Below are positions 27,151 to 35,371 of a DNA stretch of 64,000 nucleotides, one piece after another; the stretch's first letter is position 1, and each line of letters begins with the position of its first letter. The notes below the pieces were generated by a model. That model did not search any database. It had not been told where the DNA came from and worked only from the letters and a program-made list of their open reading frames with translations. The stretch comes from Sinorhizobium sojae CCBAU 05684 (GTDB taxonomy: Bacteria > Pseudomonadota > Alphaproteobacteria > Rhizobiales > Rhizobiaceae): the NCBI RefSeq assembly GCF_002288525.1, contig NZ_CP023068.1, forward strand, positions 62,001 through 126,000, read 5' to 3'. Position numbers and translations under genes: made by a program.

Positions 27151-27179
27151 AATAAACGGCTTGACGTTTCGGCTGTCAA
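27151..27179 (-). promoter_or_regulatory. Leftward promoter of the oligosaccharide operon
   Basis: Reading leftward, -35 TTGACA (27179..27174) and -10 TTTATT (27156..27151) are separated by 17 bases. This is a good sigma-70-type match, and transcription would start near 27144. Confidence 0.6.
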
Positions 27180-27189
27180 GTCGCAAAAG
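27161..27189 (+). promoter_or_regulatory. Rightward promoter of the binding-protein gene (weak -10)
   Basis: TTGACG (27161..27166) is followed 17 bases later by CAAAAG, a poor -10. The -35 boxes of the two divergent promoters are back to back and form the inverted repeat CTTGAC-N9-GTCAAG. The assignment is tentative. Confidence 0.4.
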
Positions 27190-27229
27190 AGAGAAAACCG
27201 GCTGCGGGAGAGGAGTTCCGGTTCGGTTT

Positions 27230-27245
27230 ATGAAAACATTTTCAT
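27230..27245. promoter_or_regulatory. Operator 2 of the oligosaccharide divergon
   Basis: ATGAAAA-CA-TTTTCAT has arms identical to those of operator 1, with centres exactly 140 bases apart. It ends just before the GGAGGAG ribosome binding site of the binding-protein gene. Confidence 0.8.
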
Positions 27246-27258
27246 GGAGGAGATGTGC

Positions 27259-28530
27259 ATGTCGAAACTATTTACCGGCGTGAGTGCCCTGGTATTCCTC
27301 GTCGCCGCCGGCGCCTCCCAGGCCGAGACCAAGACGATCACTTTCGTGTTCACCGATGACGACCAGGGCTATGTCGAGCGCATGGCCGAACTCAGCAAGG
27401 AGTTCGAGGCCGCCCATCCGGACGTGAAGGTCAATTTCGTTTCGTCCGGCTATGATGCCGTGGTCAAGCAATTGCCGGTGCAGCTTGCCGTCGGTGAGGG
27501 TCCCGATGTCGCAAAGATCGCCGATTGGCAGCTCGCCCCCTATTATCTCGACATGCGTCCTCATATGAAGGACCCGGAGGGCTTCGCCAAGCTGCATGGG
27601 GAAAGCCTCGAGCAGTTGCGCTTGCCGGGCATCAACGATCCGAATTCCATCAACGGCTACGTGGCCTCGCAGACGCTTAACCTGCCCTTCGTCAACAAAA
27701 CCCTGTTCGAGCAGGCCGGCGAGCCTCTGCCCGGACCGAAGGCAACCTTGAAGGAGATCGTCGAAGCCTCGGCGCGGGTCGCCAAGGCGACCGGCGTTGA
27801 GATCCCCTTCACCATGGACCGGTCGGGCCATCGCTTCTCCGGTGGGGCCTTCTCCTACGGGGCAACCTATGTGAAGGACGGCAAGTTCAGCTTCCCCGAC
27901 GAGGCGGCGAAGAAATATATAGCCGATCTTCACGCCTGGACCGAAGACGGCAGCTTCCCCAAGGAGATGTGGGGCGCGGCCGGCGGCTCGCAGTACAAGA
28001 ACATGGGTGACGAGTTCGTCAACGGCAATGTGGTGACCTATCTCGCCGGCAACTGGATGGTGAACCCGTTCCAGACCAAGATCGGTGACGCCTTCGACTG
28101 GACGGCGATCAATGCGCCCTGCGGCGATGCCGGCTGCTTCGCCATGCCGGGCGGCACCGCGATCGTCGGCTTCAAGCGCACCAAGCACCCCGAAGTGGTG
28201 GCCGAGTTCATCGAGTTCCTCGGCTCGGAGAAGATCCAGCGCGAGATCGCCGAGAACTACGTCATCCTGACGGGCGCGGACATCAAGGACACGCAATACA
28301 AGCTTTCCAGCGAAGACGCTAAGGCATCCATGGCCGTCTTCCTCGACAACAGGGAGAACGTGCCGGCGGCTGCGCGCGAATTCGAGCGCAAGAAAGGCGG
28401 CACCGCCCTTTACCAGCAGATCGTTCAGCGCATGAGCCAGCTGATCGTCGGCGAATTGTCGCTCGAGGAAACCTACAAGGTGCTGGAGGACGACGTGCGC
28501 AAGATCAACGACGCCGTCTCGACGCAGTAG
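27259..28530 (+). CDS. Oligosaccharide ABC transporter substrate-binding protein
   Basis: This is a 423-residue periplasmic binding protein of the CUT1/family-1 type. The signal peptide is MSKLFTGVSALVFLVAAGAS, cleaved before ETKTITF. The body has the usual FEAAHPDVKVNFVSSGYDAV and LPVQLAVGEGPDVAKIADWQ segments. I chose ATG 27259 after GGAGGAGATGTGC rather than the ATG at 27244, which lies in the operator. It is transcribed alone, divergently from the permease and ATPase genes (18940-22095) that must complete the transporter. The operator pair between them suggests joint LacI control. The last 26 bases overlap a convergent small gene. Confidence 0.9.
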   Translation: MSKLFTGVSALVFLVAAGASQAETKTITFVFTDDDQGYVERMAELSKEFEAAHPDVKVNFVSSGYDAVVKQLPVQLAVGEGPDVAKIADWQLAPYYLDMRPHMKDPEGFAKLHGESLEQLRLPGINDPNSINGYVASQTLNLPFVNKTLFEQAGEPLPGPKATLKEIVEASARVAKATGVEIPFTMDRSGHRFSGGAFSYGATYVKDGKFSFPDEAAKKYIADLHAWTEDGSFPKEMWGAAGGSQYKNMGDEFVNGNVVTYLAGNWMVNPFQTKIGDAFDWTAINAPCGDAGCFAMPGGTAIVGFKRTKHPEVVAEFIEFLGSEKIQREIAENYVILTGADIKDTQYKLSSEDAKASMAVFLDNRENVPAAAREFERKKGGTALYQQIVQRMSQLIVGELSLEETYKVLEDDVRKINDAVSTQ

Positions 28531-28744
28531 GCGGGGCGCCGGACCTGTCCGGCGGCTGGGGAAGCTCTTCCTCCCGGTCCGGTGGCTCGACAGGCTCTCC
28601 TTCGGGAAGCTCGTCGGGCCGCGGATCCTTGACCGGCGGGTCGGGAATTCCGAGCGGGGGAACCGGGTTCGGAGGGATGATCCCGGGTCCGGGTCCAGGA
28701 CCAGGTCCCGGGCCGGGCCGTGGGCCGATCGGGTCGGGTGCCAT
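28505..28744 (-). CDS. Small proline/glycine-repeat protein
   Basis: The protein has 79 residues and starts MAPDPIGPRPGPGPGPGPGP, a run of about six Pro-Gly units. It continues with proline-spaced acidic segments (PPVKDPRPDELPEGEPVEPP) and ends in four Arg residues. No signal peptide is visible. AAGGAGG sits 7 bases before ATG 28744, a strong ribosome binding site that supports this start over the upstream codon at 28774. It overlaps the 3' end of the convergent binding-protein gene by 26 bases. It is predicted disordered. Similar low-complexity small proteins occur in rhizobia, and the role is unknown. Confidence 0.65.
   Translation of the reverse strand: MAPDPIGPRPGPGPGPGPGPGIIPPNPVPPLGIPDPPVKDPRPDELPEGEPVEPPDREEELPQPPDRSGAPPTASRRRR
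28537..28554 (+). terminator. Short hairpin after the oligosaccharide-binding-protein gene
   Basis: CGCCGGA-CCTG-TCCGGCG, a seven-base perfect stem, begins 7 bases after the stop. It also lies within the convergent small gene. Confidence 0.5.
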
Positions 28745-28825
28745 TATCGAGCCTCCTTCGCTATGATCGCTCAACCCGTTCGTCTCGTGATTGTTTCTGC
28801 GAGAGGCTGGCTGGCGTGCGGCCCT

Positions 28826-29326
28826 TCATCGCCGTTGAAGATTGATATCGCTGGTCGCCACGCGCTTCCCGGAGCCCGGGTCGACATCGATGGTCGTAAG
28901 CTGCATGCCGTTCTCTCCCACTTTTCGCAGGACCATGTTCGCGCGGTGATCGCCATTGACGGCCTGCGCCCAGCGGACAGCAAGATTGATCGCGTTCCCG
29001 CGGCGCGTACCTGTCAGCTTCGAGCGGCCGCCTTTCGGCCCGACATAGGTGCCGCGATAGCGGTTGCCATCGGCTCTCAGATCCGCGCTGATCGAGCGCG
29101 AGACCACGATCAGGCCGCGACACGTGCCTCGCATGGAAAGGGCAGGACCGGCACTTTCGGTGTCGAAGCTGCAGGAAACGTTGATCGGGGCGGAGTCGGC
29201 GCGAAGCCGCACGGAACCACGTCCTGTCCAGTCGCCCTCGAGCGAGGCGAGAAAGGCCTGTTCGTCGGCTTGCGCGGCGCCCGCCGCGACGCTCATCATG
29301 GCTGCAAGCAGAAGTCTCCGGATCAT
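28826..29326 (-). CDS. Exported hypothetical protein, lipocalin-like
   Basis: The protein has 166 residues with a signal peptide (MIRRLLLAAMMSVAAGAAQA, cleaved before DEQAF). The mature part begins LASLEGDWTGRGSVRLRADS, the GxW-type opening seen in calycin/lipocalin-like domains. A series of beta strands follows (NVSCSFDTESAGPALSMRGT; RYRGTYVGPKGGRSKLTGTR). Two Cys could form a disulphide. It is probably periplasmic and the ligand is unknown. It is possibly co-transcribed with the Pro/Gly-repeat gene 81 bases downstream. A RIME element lies immediately upstream at 29344. Confidence 0.75.
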   Translation of the reverse strand: MIRRLLLAAMMSVAAGAAQADEQAFLASLEGDWTGRGSVRLRADSAPINVSCSFDTESAGPALSMRGTCRGLIVVSRSISADLRADGNRYRGTYVGPKGGRSKLTGTRRGNAINLAVRWAQAVNGDHRANMVLRKVGENGMQLTTIDVDPGSGKRVATSDINLQRR

Positions 29327-29343
29327 TCTCCCACACCTCCATT

Positions 29344-29440
29344 ACAGCCGTGCGTCCTTCAGGACGCGCAAAGGACGCTAACTCTTCGAATGACCCATCG
29401 TGCCTTCCGAAAATCGGCCCGGCTTTCGGCCCGAAGCGCC
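29344..29440. repeat. RIME-type intergenic mosaic element, copy 2
   Basis: It carries the first hairpin GTGCGTCCTTCAGGACGCGC, then GGACGCTAACTCTTCGAA, then the second hairpin around CCGAAAATCGG...CTTTCGGCCCGAAGCG. The order is the same as in the copies at 17426, 35197 and 43614. Confidence 0.8.
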
Positions 29441-29585
29441 ACAGCGCTCTGTGACACCGTCGGATGAGGTGGGCCAGCCCGCTTCAGGCAAACGCTCGAT
29501 CCCCGTCGAGGTTCCGCGGACCGAGCGGAATCCAATCCCCTCTGCAGGACGATCGCTTGTTCAGAAGGCGCTGCGTGTTCGCGGC

Positions 29586-30449
29586 CTATCCTGCAAATTT
29601 CTTCGCGCCGGCAACGCAGGCGACGATCGCGAGCGTAGCGGCGAGCATGGTCCAGCTCACGCTTTCACCGAGGAGAATCGCGGCGATAGCAAGACCGAAG
29701 AAGGGCTGTAGCAATTGCAGTTGGCCGACCGCGACGATGCCGCCGAGCGCAAGGCCGCGATACCAGAAGAAAAAACCGACCAGCATGCTGAAGATCGAGA
29801 CATAGCCGAGACCCATCCAGGAGGCCGCGCTCAATTGTGCGAGGCTCGCGGGCATGGTCAGGAGCATAAGCACGGTCATGAGCGGAAGCGAGAGCACGAG
29901 TGCCCAGGAGATCACCTGCCAGCCGCCGAGTTTACGCGACAGGCTTGCCCCTTCGGCATAGCCGAACCCGCAGACGAGGATGGCCGCCAGCATCAGGAGG
30001 TCGCCCACCGGTGATGCCGCAAAGCCCTGCCTCACCGCGAAGCCGACGACGATGGCGCTGCCCAGGCCGGAGAACAGCCAGAAGGCCGGACGCGGCCGCT
30101 CGCCGCCGCGAACGACGCCAAAGACGGCTGTCGCCACCGGCAGCAGCCCCACGAATACGATGGAGTGGGCGGAGGTGACCTGTTTGAGTGCGAGCGCCGT
30201 CAGAAGCGGAAAGCCGACGACGACGCCCAGCGATACCAGCAAGAGCGACAGGAGATCGCCACTCTCCGGTCGCCGTTGCCGGAACGCAAGGAGGAGGAGT
30301 CCGGCAAGCGCCCCGGCGATCACTGCGCGGGCGACCGTCAAAAACAGCGGATCGAACTCCATTACGGCCAGCCGGGTCGCCGGCAACGAGCCGCTGAAGA
30401 CCAGCACGCCCAGAAATCCGTTGATGAAGCCGGTCGTCGTCTTGTCCAT
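29586..30449 (-). CDS. EamA/DMT-family transporter
   Basis: The product is a 287-residue inner-membrane protein with ten predicted helices in two EamA halves (FINGFLGVLVFSGSLPATRL at the start; the second half begins near GDLLMLAAILVCGFGYAEGA). The drug/metabolite transporter superfamily exports amino acids, metabolites or drugs. I chose ATG 30449 after GGAGAGTTGC over the upstream codon at 30461. It is divergent from a MocR-type regulator across 83 bases, a very common pairing in which the regulator controls the exporter. The substrate is not predictable from sequence. Confidence 0.88.
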   Translation of the reverse strand: MDKTTTGFINGFLGVLVFSGSLPATRLAVMEFDPLFLTVARAVIAGALAGLLLLAFRQRRPESGDLLSLLLVSLGVVVGFPLLTALALKQVTSAHSIVFVGLLPVATAVFGVVRGGERPRPAFWLFSGLGSAIVVGFAVRQGFAASPVGDLLMLAAILVCGFGYAEGASLSRKLGGWQVISWALVLSLPLMTVLMLLTMPASLAQLSAASWMGLGYVSIFSMLVGFFFWYRGLALGGIVAVGQLQLLQPFFGLAIAAILLGESVSWTMLAATLAIVACVAGAKKFAG

Positions 30450-30502
30450 GCAACTCTCCATTTTCCTCTCGGGTATCGGGTGAAGTCGCTAGCTCTTCCA
30501 GA

Positions 30503-30531
30503 TACAGTACGGTACAGTCTCACCAAACTGT
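30503..30531. promoter_or_regulatory. Candidate MocR operator in the EamA/MocR intergenic region
   Basis: TACAGT occurs at 30503 and 30513, one helical turn apart, with an inverted ACTGT at 30527. Direct repeats plus a half-site fit known MocR/PdxR-type operators. It lies just upstream of the regulator start. Confidence 0.55.
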
Positions 30532-30532
30532 C

Positions 30533-31951
30533 ATGGTCATGGAAGCGGTACGGATGGTGGTCGAGACACTGAACGCAGCAGGCGAGAGCTTGATCGCCAG
30601 GGTGATGACGACGGTCAGGAATCGCATTTCCAGCCGAGCCCTGACGCCTGGTGCCAGGTTGCCGTCCATTCGGTCATTCGCAACGAGCATGAAGGTGTCG
30701 AAATCTACGGTGGTGGAGGCCTATGAAAGGCTTGCGGCCGAGGGGCTGATCCGCTCGCGGCCGGGCTCCGGTTTCTTCGTCGCTGCACCGCTCGCGCCCC
30801 TGTCGCTTGCCGAGATCGGCCCGAAGCTGGAGCGCGAGGTCGATCCCCTCTGGATTTCGCGGCAGGCGCTCGAGGCCGAGGATGCCGTCCTGAAGCCCGG
30901 CTGCGGCTGGCTGCCGCCGGGCTGGATGCCGGAGGAGGGCTTGAGGCGTGGCCTGCGGGCGCTTGCCCGCGGCAATGCCGCGACCCTCGTCGATTACGGA
31001 CCGCCGCTCGGATTGCTGCCGCTGCGCCAGCTTCTCGCCCGCCGCCTGGCGCAGCGTGGCATCGAGGCATCGCCCGAGCAGATCCTTTTGACCGAATCCG
31101 GCACGCAGGCGATTGATCTGCTCTGCCGCTTCCTCCTGAAGCCGGGCGACGTCGTGCTCGTCGACGACCCGTGCTATTTCAATTTCCTCGCGCTCCTCAG
31201 GGCGCATCAGGCGGAAATCGTCGCAGTTCCCCATACGCCGACGGGACCGGATATTGGCGCCTTCGCCGAGGCGCTTTCCGTGCACCGGCCGCGCCTCTAC
31301 ATTACCAACTCAGCCCTTCATAACCCGACCGGCGCGACGCTGGCGCCGCTCGTTGCCCATCGCCTGCTGAAGCTTGCGGACCAGTCGGGCCTGACCATCA
31401 TCGAGGACGACATCTTCGCGGATTTCGAAGAGACGCCGGCGCCGCGGCTGGCGGCCTTCGACGGGATCGAGCGGGTCGTGCATATCGGCAGCTTTTCGAA
31501 GGCCCTCTCGGCCGCCATGCGCTGCGGATTCGTCGTAGCTCCACGCAACTGGATCGAACCGCTGGCGGATCTCAAGATCGCCACCAGTTTCGGAGGCACG
31601 GGCTTTTCTGCGGCGCTCATGCTGACGCTCCTGAAGGACGGCAGCTACCGCAAGCATATGGAAGCCGTACGGGGGCGGCTCGCCCGCGCGATGGCGGAGA
31701 CCGCGGTGAAACTCGAGCGGATCGGCATAACACCCTGGCTGGAGCCGCAGGCGGGGATGTTTCTGTGGTGCAGGCTGCCGGACGGCATCGACGCGGCCGG
31801 CCTTGCGAGAAAGGCGCTTGCGAGGAACATCGTACTTGCCCCCGGCAATGCCTTCAGCCCGGCGCAGACCGCCAGCGGCTTCCTGCGCTTCAACGTCGCC
31901 CAGTGCCAGGACGAGCGCCTGTTCAGGGAACTTGCCTCGCTTATGGACTGA
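30533..31951 (+). CDS. MocR-type regulator (GntR helix-turn-helix fused to aminotransferase domain)
   Basis: This is a 472-residue protein. The N-terminal winged helix (about 15-80) reads LIARVMTTVRNRISSRALTP, GARLPSIRSFATSMKVSKST and VVEAYERLAAEGLIRSRPGS, the GntR pattern. Residues about 120-470 form a fold-type I PLP aminotransferase domain: ILLTESGTQAIDLLCRFLLK, YITNSALHNPTGATLAPLVA, IIEDDIFADFE, and the PLP-lysine region HIGSFSKALSAAMRCGFVVA. These proteins sense PLP-linked amines or amino acids. It probably represses or activates the divergent EamA exporter and itself. The start could also be the ATG at 30539. Confidence 0.9.
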   Translation: MVMEAVRMVVETLNAAGESLIARVMTTVRNRISSRALTPGARLPSIRSFATSMKVSKSTVVEAYERLAAEGLIRSRPGSGFFVAAPLAPLSLAEIGPKLEREVDPLWISRQALEAEDAVLKPGCGWLPPGWMPEEGLRRGLRALARGNAATLVDYGPPLGLLPLRQLLARRLAQRGIEASPEQILLTESGTQAIDLLCRFLLKPGDVVLVDDPCYFNFLALLRAHQAEIVAVPHTPTGPDIGAFAEALSVHRPRLYITNSALHNPTGATLAPLVAHRLLKLADQSGLTIIEDDIFADFEETPAPRLAAFDGIERVVHIGSFSKALSAAMRCGFVVAPRNWIEPLADLKIATSFGGTGFSAALMLTLLKDGSYRKHMEAVRGRLARAMAETAVKLERIGITPWLEPQAGMFLWCRLPDGIDAAGLARKALARNIVLAPGNAFSPAQTASGFLRFNVAQCQDERLFRELASLMD

Positions 31952-31969
31952 GGCGGCCCTCGTCGGAAC

Positions 31970-33475
31970 TCAGTCTTCCTCCACGAAGACCTGCTCGCGT
32001 TTGGCCTTGACGGCCGGCAGGAAGACGACCACGAGAACGATCGCGGCGATGGCAAGCAGCGTGGCGCTGATCGGACGGGTGAGGAAGGTAGTCGGGTCGC
32101 CGCGCGAGAGGATCATGGCGCGACGCAGGTTTTCTTCCAAAAGCGGCCCGAGCACGAAGCCGAGCAGGAGCGGTGCCGGTTCGCAGCGCAGCTTCAAGAG
32201 CACGTAGCCGATCAATCCGAAGAAGGCGACGGCGTAGAGGTCGTAGACGTTGGAGTTGACGCTGTAGACCCCGATGGAACAGAAGGCCATGATGATCGGG
32301 AAGAGCACGAAATAGGGCACTTTCAGCAGCTTCACCCAGAGCCCGATGAGTGGCAGGTTGAGGATCACGAGCATCAGGTTGCCGATCCACATTGAGGCGA
32401 TGATGCCCCAGAAGAGCCGCGGCTGTTCGACGGCGACATTCGGGCCGGGGACGATGCCCTGGATGATCATCGCGCCGATCATCAGCGCCATCACCGGGTT
32501 GGCCGGGATGCCGAGGGTCAAGAGCGGAATGAACGAGGTCTGCGCCCCCGCATTATTGGCGCTTTCCGGCCCAGCGACGCCGGCAATGGCGCCGTGGCCG
32601 AAATCCTGAGGACGATCCGAGATGCGCTTCTCCACCGTATAGGAGGCAAAGGAGGCGAGAATCGCGCCGCCGCCGGGCAGGATGCCGAGCGCCGAGCCGA
32701 TCACCGTGCCGCGCACGATCGGCGCGAGCATGCGCTTGAAGTCGTCCCGCGAGAGCATCAGGTCGGTGACCTTGGCCATCAGCACTTCGCGGGTTTTCTC
32801 GCTTTCGAGGTTGCGCAGGATTTCGGCGATGCCGAAGACGCCGACGGCGAGCGCCACGAAATTGAGGCCGTCGGCATATTCGCGGATACCGAGGGTGAAG
32901 CGCGGCGTGCCGGTATAGATGTCGGTGCCGACGAGGCCGAGCAAAAGCCCGAGCGCGACCATGGCGAGCGCCTTGACGATGGAGCCGTGGGCAAGCGCGA
33001 CGGAGGAGACGAGGCCGACGATCATCAGCGAGAAATATTCGGCTGCGCCGAACTCCAGCGCAATCGCGGTCAGCGGCGGCGCGAAGATGGCGACGAGGAA
33101 GGTTGCGACGGTGCCTGCGAAGAAGGAGCCGAGCGCGGCAATGGCCAGCGCGGCGCCGGCGCGGCCATTGCGGGCCATCTGATAGCCGTCGATGGCGGTG
33201 ACGGCCGAGGAGGATTCGCCCGGCATGTTGATCAGGATCGCCGTGGTCGAGCCGCCATATTGGGCCCCGTAATAGATGCCGGCCAGCATGATCAGCGAGG
33301 AGACGGGCTCCAGCTGAAAAGTGATCGGCAGCAGCATGGCGATGGTGGCGGTGGCGCCGATGCCGGGAAGCACGCCGATGAGCGTGCCGAGCAGCACGCC
33401 AATCAGGCAGAACATGAGGTTCGCCGGCGAAGCGGCGGTGGCAAAGCCGAGGGCGAGATTGCTGAAGAGATCCAT
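31970..33475 (-). CDS. tctA: Tripartite tricarboxylate transporter large permease
   Basis: This is a 501-residue TctA-family membrane protein with about 11-12 helices. Family signatures are GVLPGIGATATIAMLLPITF, the YGAQYGGSTTAILINMPGES loop, ALGILPGGGAILASFASYTV and LTLGIPANPVMALMIGAMII. It forms the large integral component of a TctCBA system that imports carboxylates such as citrate or others using an ion gradient and the periplasmic TctC protein. It lies 12 bases after tctB. It converges on the MocR-type gene with an 18-base gap. Confidence 0.92.
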   Translation of the reverse strand: MDLFSNLALGFATAASPANLMFCLIGVLLGTLIGVLPGIGATATIAMLLPITFQLEPVSSLIMLAGIYYGAQYGGSTTAILINMPGESSSAVTAIDGYQMARNGRAGAALAIAALGSFFAGTVATFLVAIFAPPLTAIALEFGAAEYFSLMIVGLVSSVALAHGSIVKALAMVALGLLLGLVGTDIYTGTPRFTLGIREYADGLNFVALAVGVFGIAEILRNLESEKTREVLMAKVTDLMLSRDDFKRMLAPIVRGTVIGSALGILPGGGAILASFASYTVEKRISDRPQDFGHGAIAGVAGPESANNAGAQTSFIPLLTLGIPANPVMALMIGAMIIQGIVPGPNVAVEQPRLFWGIIASMWIGNLMLVILNLPLIGLWVKLLKVPYFVLFPIIMAFCSIGVYSVNSNVYDLYAVAFFGLIGYVLLKLRCEPAPLLLGFVLGPLLEENLRRAMILSRGDPTTFLTRPISATLLAIAAIVLVVVFLPAVKAKREQVFVEED

Positions 33476-33487
33476 TGCTTGGGCCTC

Positions 33488-33949
33488 CTAGAACCGGACC
33501 CAGGGGCCGAAGCGTTGGAAGGGAAGTTGCAGTCCGTAGCTGAAGACGAGGACGCAGAAGAGGGTCAGCACCAGCGCCAGCAGCGCCGCCCAGAACACGT
33601 TCATCCGGCTTGAGGCAAAGGAGGCGATCAGCGCCGTGAAGAAGATGGCCGGAACGAAGCCGAGACCCCTGACCGTCAGTCCGAAGAAGATCGGCGCGGG
33701 CAGGATGAAGAGCATGCCGCGGATTGCGAGCGGGCCTATAGGCTCGCCATGGACGCGGGCCGCTTGAACCAGGATGGCGGTGCCGAGCAGGATCAGCACG
33801 GATGAGAGCACGAGCGGAAAATAGCCGGGCCCCATGCGAAAGGCGGTGCCGAGTTCGAGACCGAGCGACTGCCAGGCGAAAAAGACACCCGCTGCCGTGA
33901 GGATGCCGCCGCACAGCGCGTTGGTCGTATCGAAGGAGATGGCTTTCAT
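33488..33949 (-). CDS. tctB: Tripartite tricarboxylate transporter small permease
   Basis: The protein has 153 residues and four predicted helices: NALCGGILTAAGVFFAWQSL, LVLSSVLILLGTAILVQAAR, GMLFILPAPIFFGLTVRGLG and a long C-terminal pair. It matches TctB, the poorly conserved small subunit. The open frame extends to 34138, but the ATG at 33949 gives the normal family start just before the first helix, so I prefer it. It lies between tctC and tctA, and the 201-base gap to tctC contains a hairpin at 34105. Confidence 0.85.
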   Translation of the reverse strand: MKAISFDTTNALCGGILTAAGVFFAWQSLGLELGTAFRMGPGYFPLVLSSVLILLGTAILVQAARVHGEPIGPLAIRGMLFILPAPIFFGLTVRGLGFVPAIFFTALIASFASSRMNVFWAALLALVLTLFCVLVFSYGLQLPFQRFGPWVRF

Positions 33950-34104
33950 ATGGGTCCCCAGTTCGTTCTCGGCCGCCGGCGCTTGCGTGCCGATTTTGGC
34001 CTGTCCTCGCATTTGCCGATCCGGCCCCATTGTGCGGGCGGGCCGTTGACGGCTGTCAACATCGCGCGGTCGGACTGTCTTGCCGCCCTTGCGGTCCAGC
34101 GGGC

Positions 34105-34133
34105 GCCGCCGCTTTGAAGGGGTGAGCGGCGGC
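34105..34133 (-). terminator. Hairpin between tctC and tctB
   Basis: A nine-base stem GCCGCCGCT / AGCGGCGGC with an 11-base loop begins 17 bases past the tctC stop. It probably stabilises the binding-protein message or attenuates read-through into tctBA. Confidence 0.6.
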
Positions 34134-34150
34134 GGCAAGTCGGTGTGGCG

Positions 34151-35128
34151 TCAGTCCGCGTATTGGCCGGCGGCCTCGATCACCGGTTTCCAGCGGGCGA
34201 TTTCGCTTTCGAGCTTGCCTTTCAGCGCCTCCGGGGTCGCCTCGGCCTCGCTCGACGGCTCCGTGCCGAGCTCGGCGAAGCGGGCAATGACGTTTTCGTC
34301 CTTGAGCGCCTTCTGCAGCGATTCGGACAGGCGGGCGGTGATCTCCGCCGGCGTGCCCTTCGGTGCATAGATGCCGTGCCATATACCGATTTCGAAGCCC
34401 GGCAGGCCGGCTTCGCTCGCCGTCGGCAGGTCGGGGAAGATCGCAAGGCGCTCCGGCGAGGTTACCGCATAGGCCTTGATCGTGCCGCCCTGGATCTGCT
34501 TCGTCGTGTTCGTCGTCTGGTCGCACATGATGTCGACCTGGCCTCCGAGCAGGTCGGTCATGGCCGGGCCGGTGCCCTTGTAGGGCACGGTCGTGAGCTG
34601 CGTTTCGATAGCGTCCATCAGCAACATGCCGCAGAGATGCGAGGCCGCCCCGATGCCGGCATTGGCGACGGTGACCGTATCCTTGTTGGCCTTGACGTAG
34701 TCGATCAGCCCCTGGAGATCCGTGGGCTCGAAATCCTTGCGGGCGACGATCGTCATCGGCACGTCGGTGACGAGGCCGACATATTCGAAGGCGTTCAGCG
34801 TGTCATAGGCAAGGTTGCGGTAGAGCGTGGCACTGGTCGCCATGCCGATGTGATAGAGAAGCAGGGTGTAGCCGTCAGGCTCGGCCTCGGCGACCCGGCC
34901 CGCGCCAAGCGTCCCGCCGGCGCCGCCGACATTCTCGACGATGATCTGCTGGCCGAGATCCTTCGACATGGATTCGGCAACGAGGCGCGCGACCGTATCG
35001 GTCGGGCCGCCGGCCGAGAAGGGCACCACCATGGTGATCGTGCGCTCCGGATAGGTTTGGGCGCCGGCAGATGCGGCAAAGAGCGAAATGGCAGCAACGG
35101 CGCCCAGAAGCGCGTTCTGGATTTTCAT
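34151..35128 (-). CDS. tctC: Tripartite tricarboxylate transporter substrate-binding protein
   Basis: This 325-residue protein has a signal peptide (MKIQNALLGAVAAISLFAAS, cleaved near AGA-QTYPE). The mature chain shows the TctC/Bug pattern: YPERTITMVVPFSAGGPTDT, IIVENVGGAGGTLGAGRVAE and GIWHGIYAPKGTPAEITARL. It captures a carboxylate in the periplasm and delivers it to TctAB. I chose ATG 35128 after GGGAGGAAAAC. It is the first gene of the operon, and a RIME element (35197) lies upstream. No regulator is adjacent. The substrate could be citrate or a different carboxylate, because Bug proteins vary widely. Confidence 0.92.
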   Translation of the reverse strand: MKIQNALLGAVAAISLFAASAGAQTYPERTITMVVPFSAGGPTDTVARLVAESMSKDLGQQIIVENVGGAGGTLGAGRVAEAEPDGYTLLLYHIGMATSATLYRNLAYDTLNAFEYVGLVTDVPMTIVARKDFEPTDLQGLIDYVKANKDTVTVANAGIGAASHLCGMLLMDAIETQLTTVPYKGTGPAMTDLLGGQVDIMCDQTTNTTKQIQGGTIKAYAVTSPERLAIFPDLPTASEAGLPGFEIGIWHGIYAPKGTPAEITARLSESLQKALKDENVIARFAELGTEPSSEAEATPEALKGKLESEIARWKPVIEAAGQYAD

Positions 35129-35196
35129 GTTTTCCTCCCGTGATCGTGTCCGCCAGCCGGCGTGGCTCCTCCCGCGCCGGTCTGGATGCACCCATG

Positions 35197-35285
35197 ACAG
35201 CGCCGCGCGTCTTTTCAGGCGCGCAACGGTCGCTGTAAATATTTGCATCGAGGCATCGGTTCCGATTTTCGGGCCGATGCGCTGG
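35197..35285. repeat. RIME-type intergenic mosaic element, copy 3
   Basis: ACAGCGCCGCGCGTC-TTTTCA-GGCGCGC begins it, with CGGTCGCTGTAA next and then the second hairpin CCGATTTTCGGGCCGATGCG. It is about 90 bases long and upstream of tctC. Confidence 0.8.
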
Positions 35286-35371
35286 CGAACGATATTACCA
35301 TAGAAAACCGCACTTTACGCTCATCTCGCGCAATTCCGCGCCGTCGAGCGTAGCAGGGTGAATTTCCAGCC

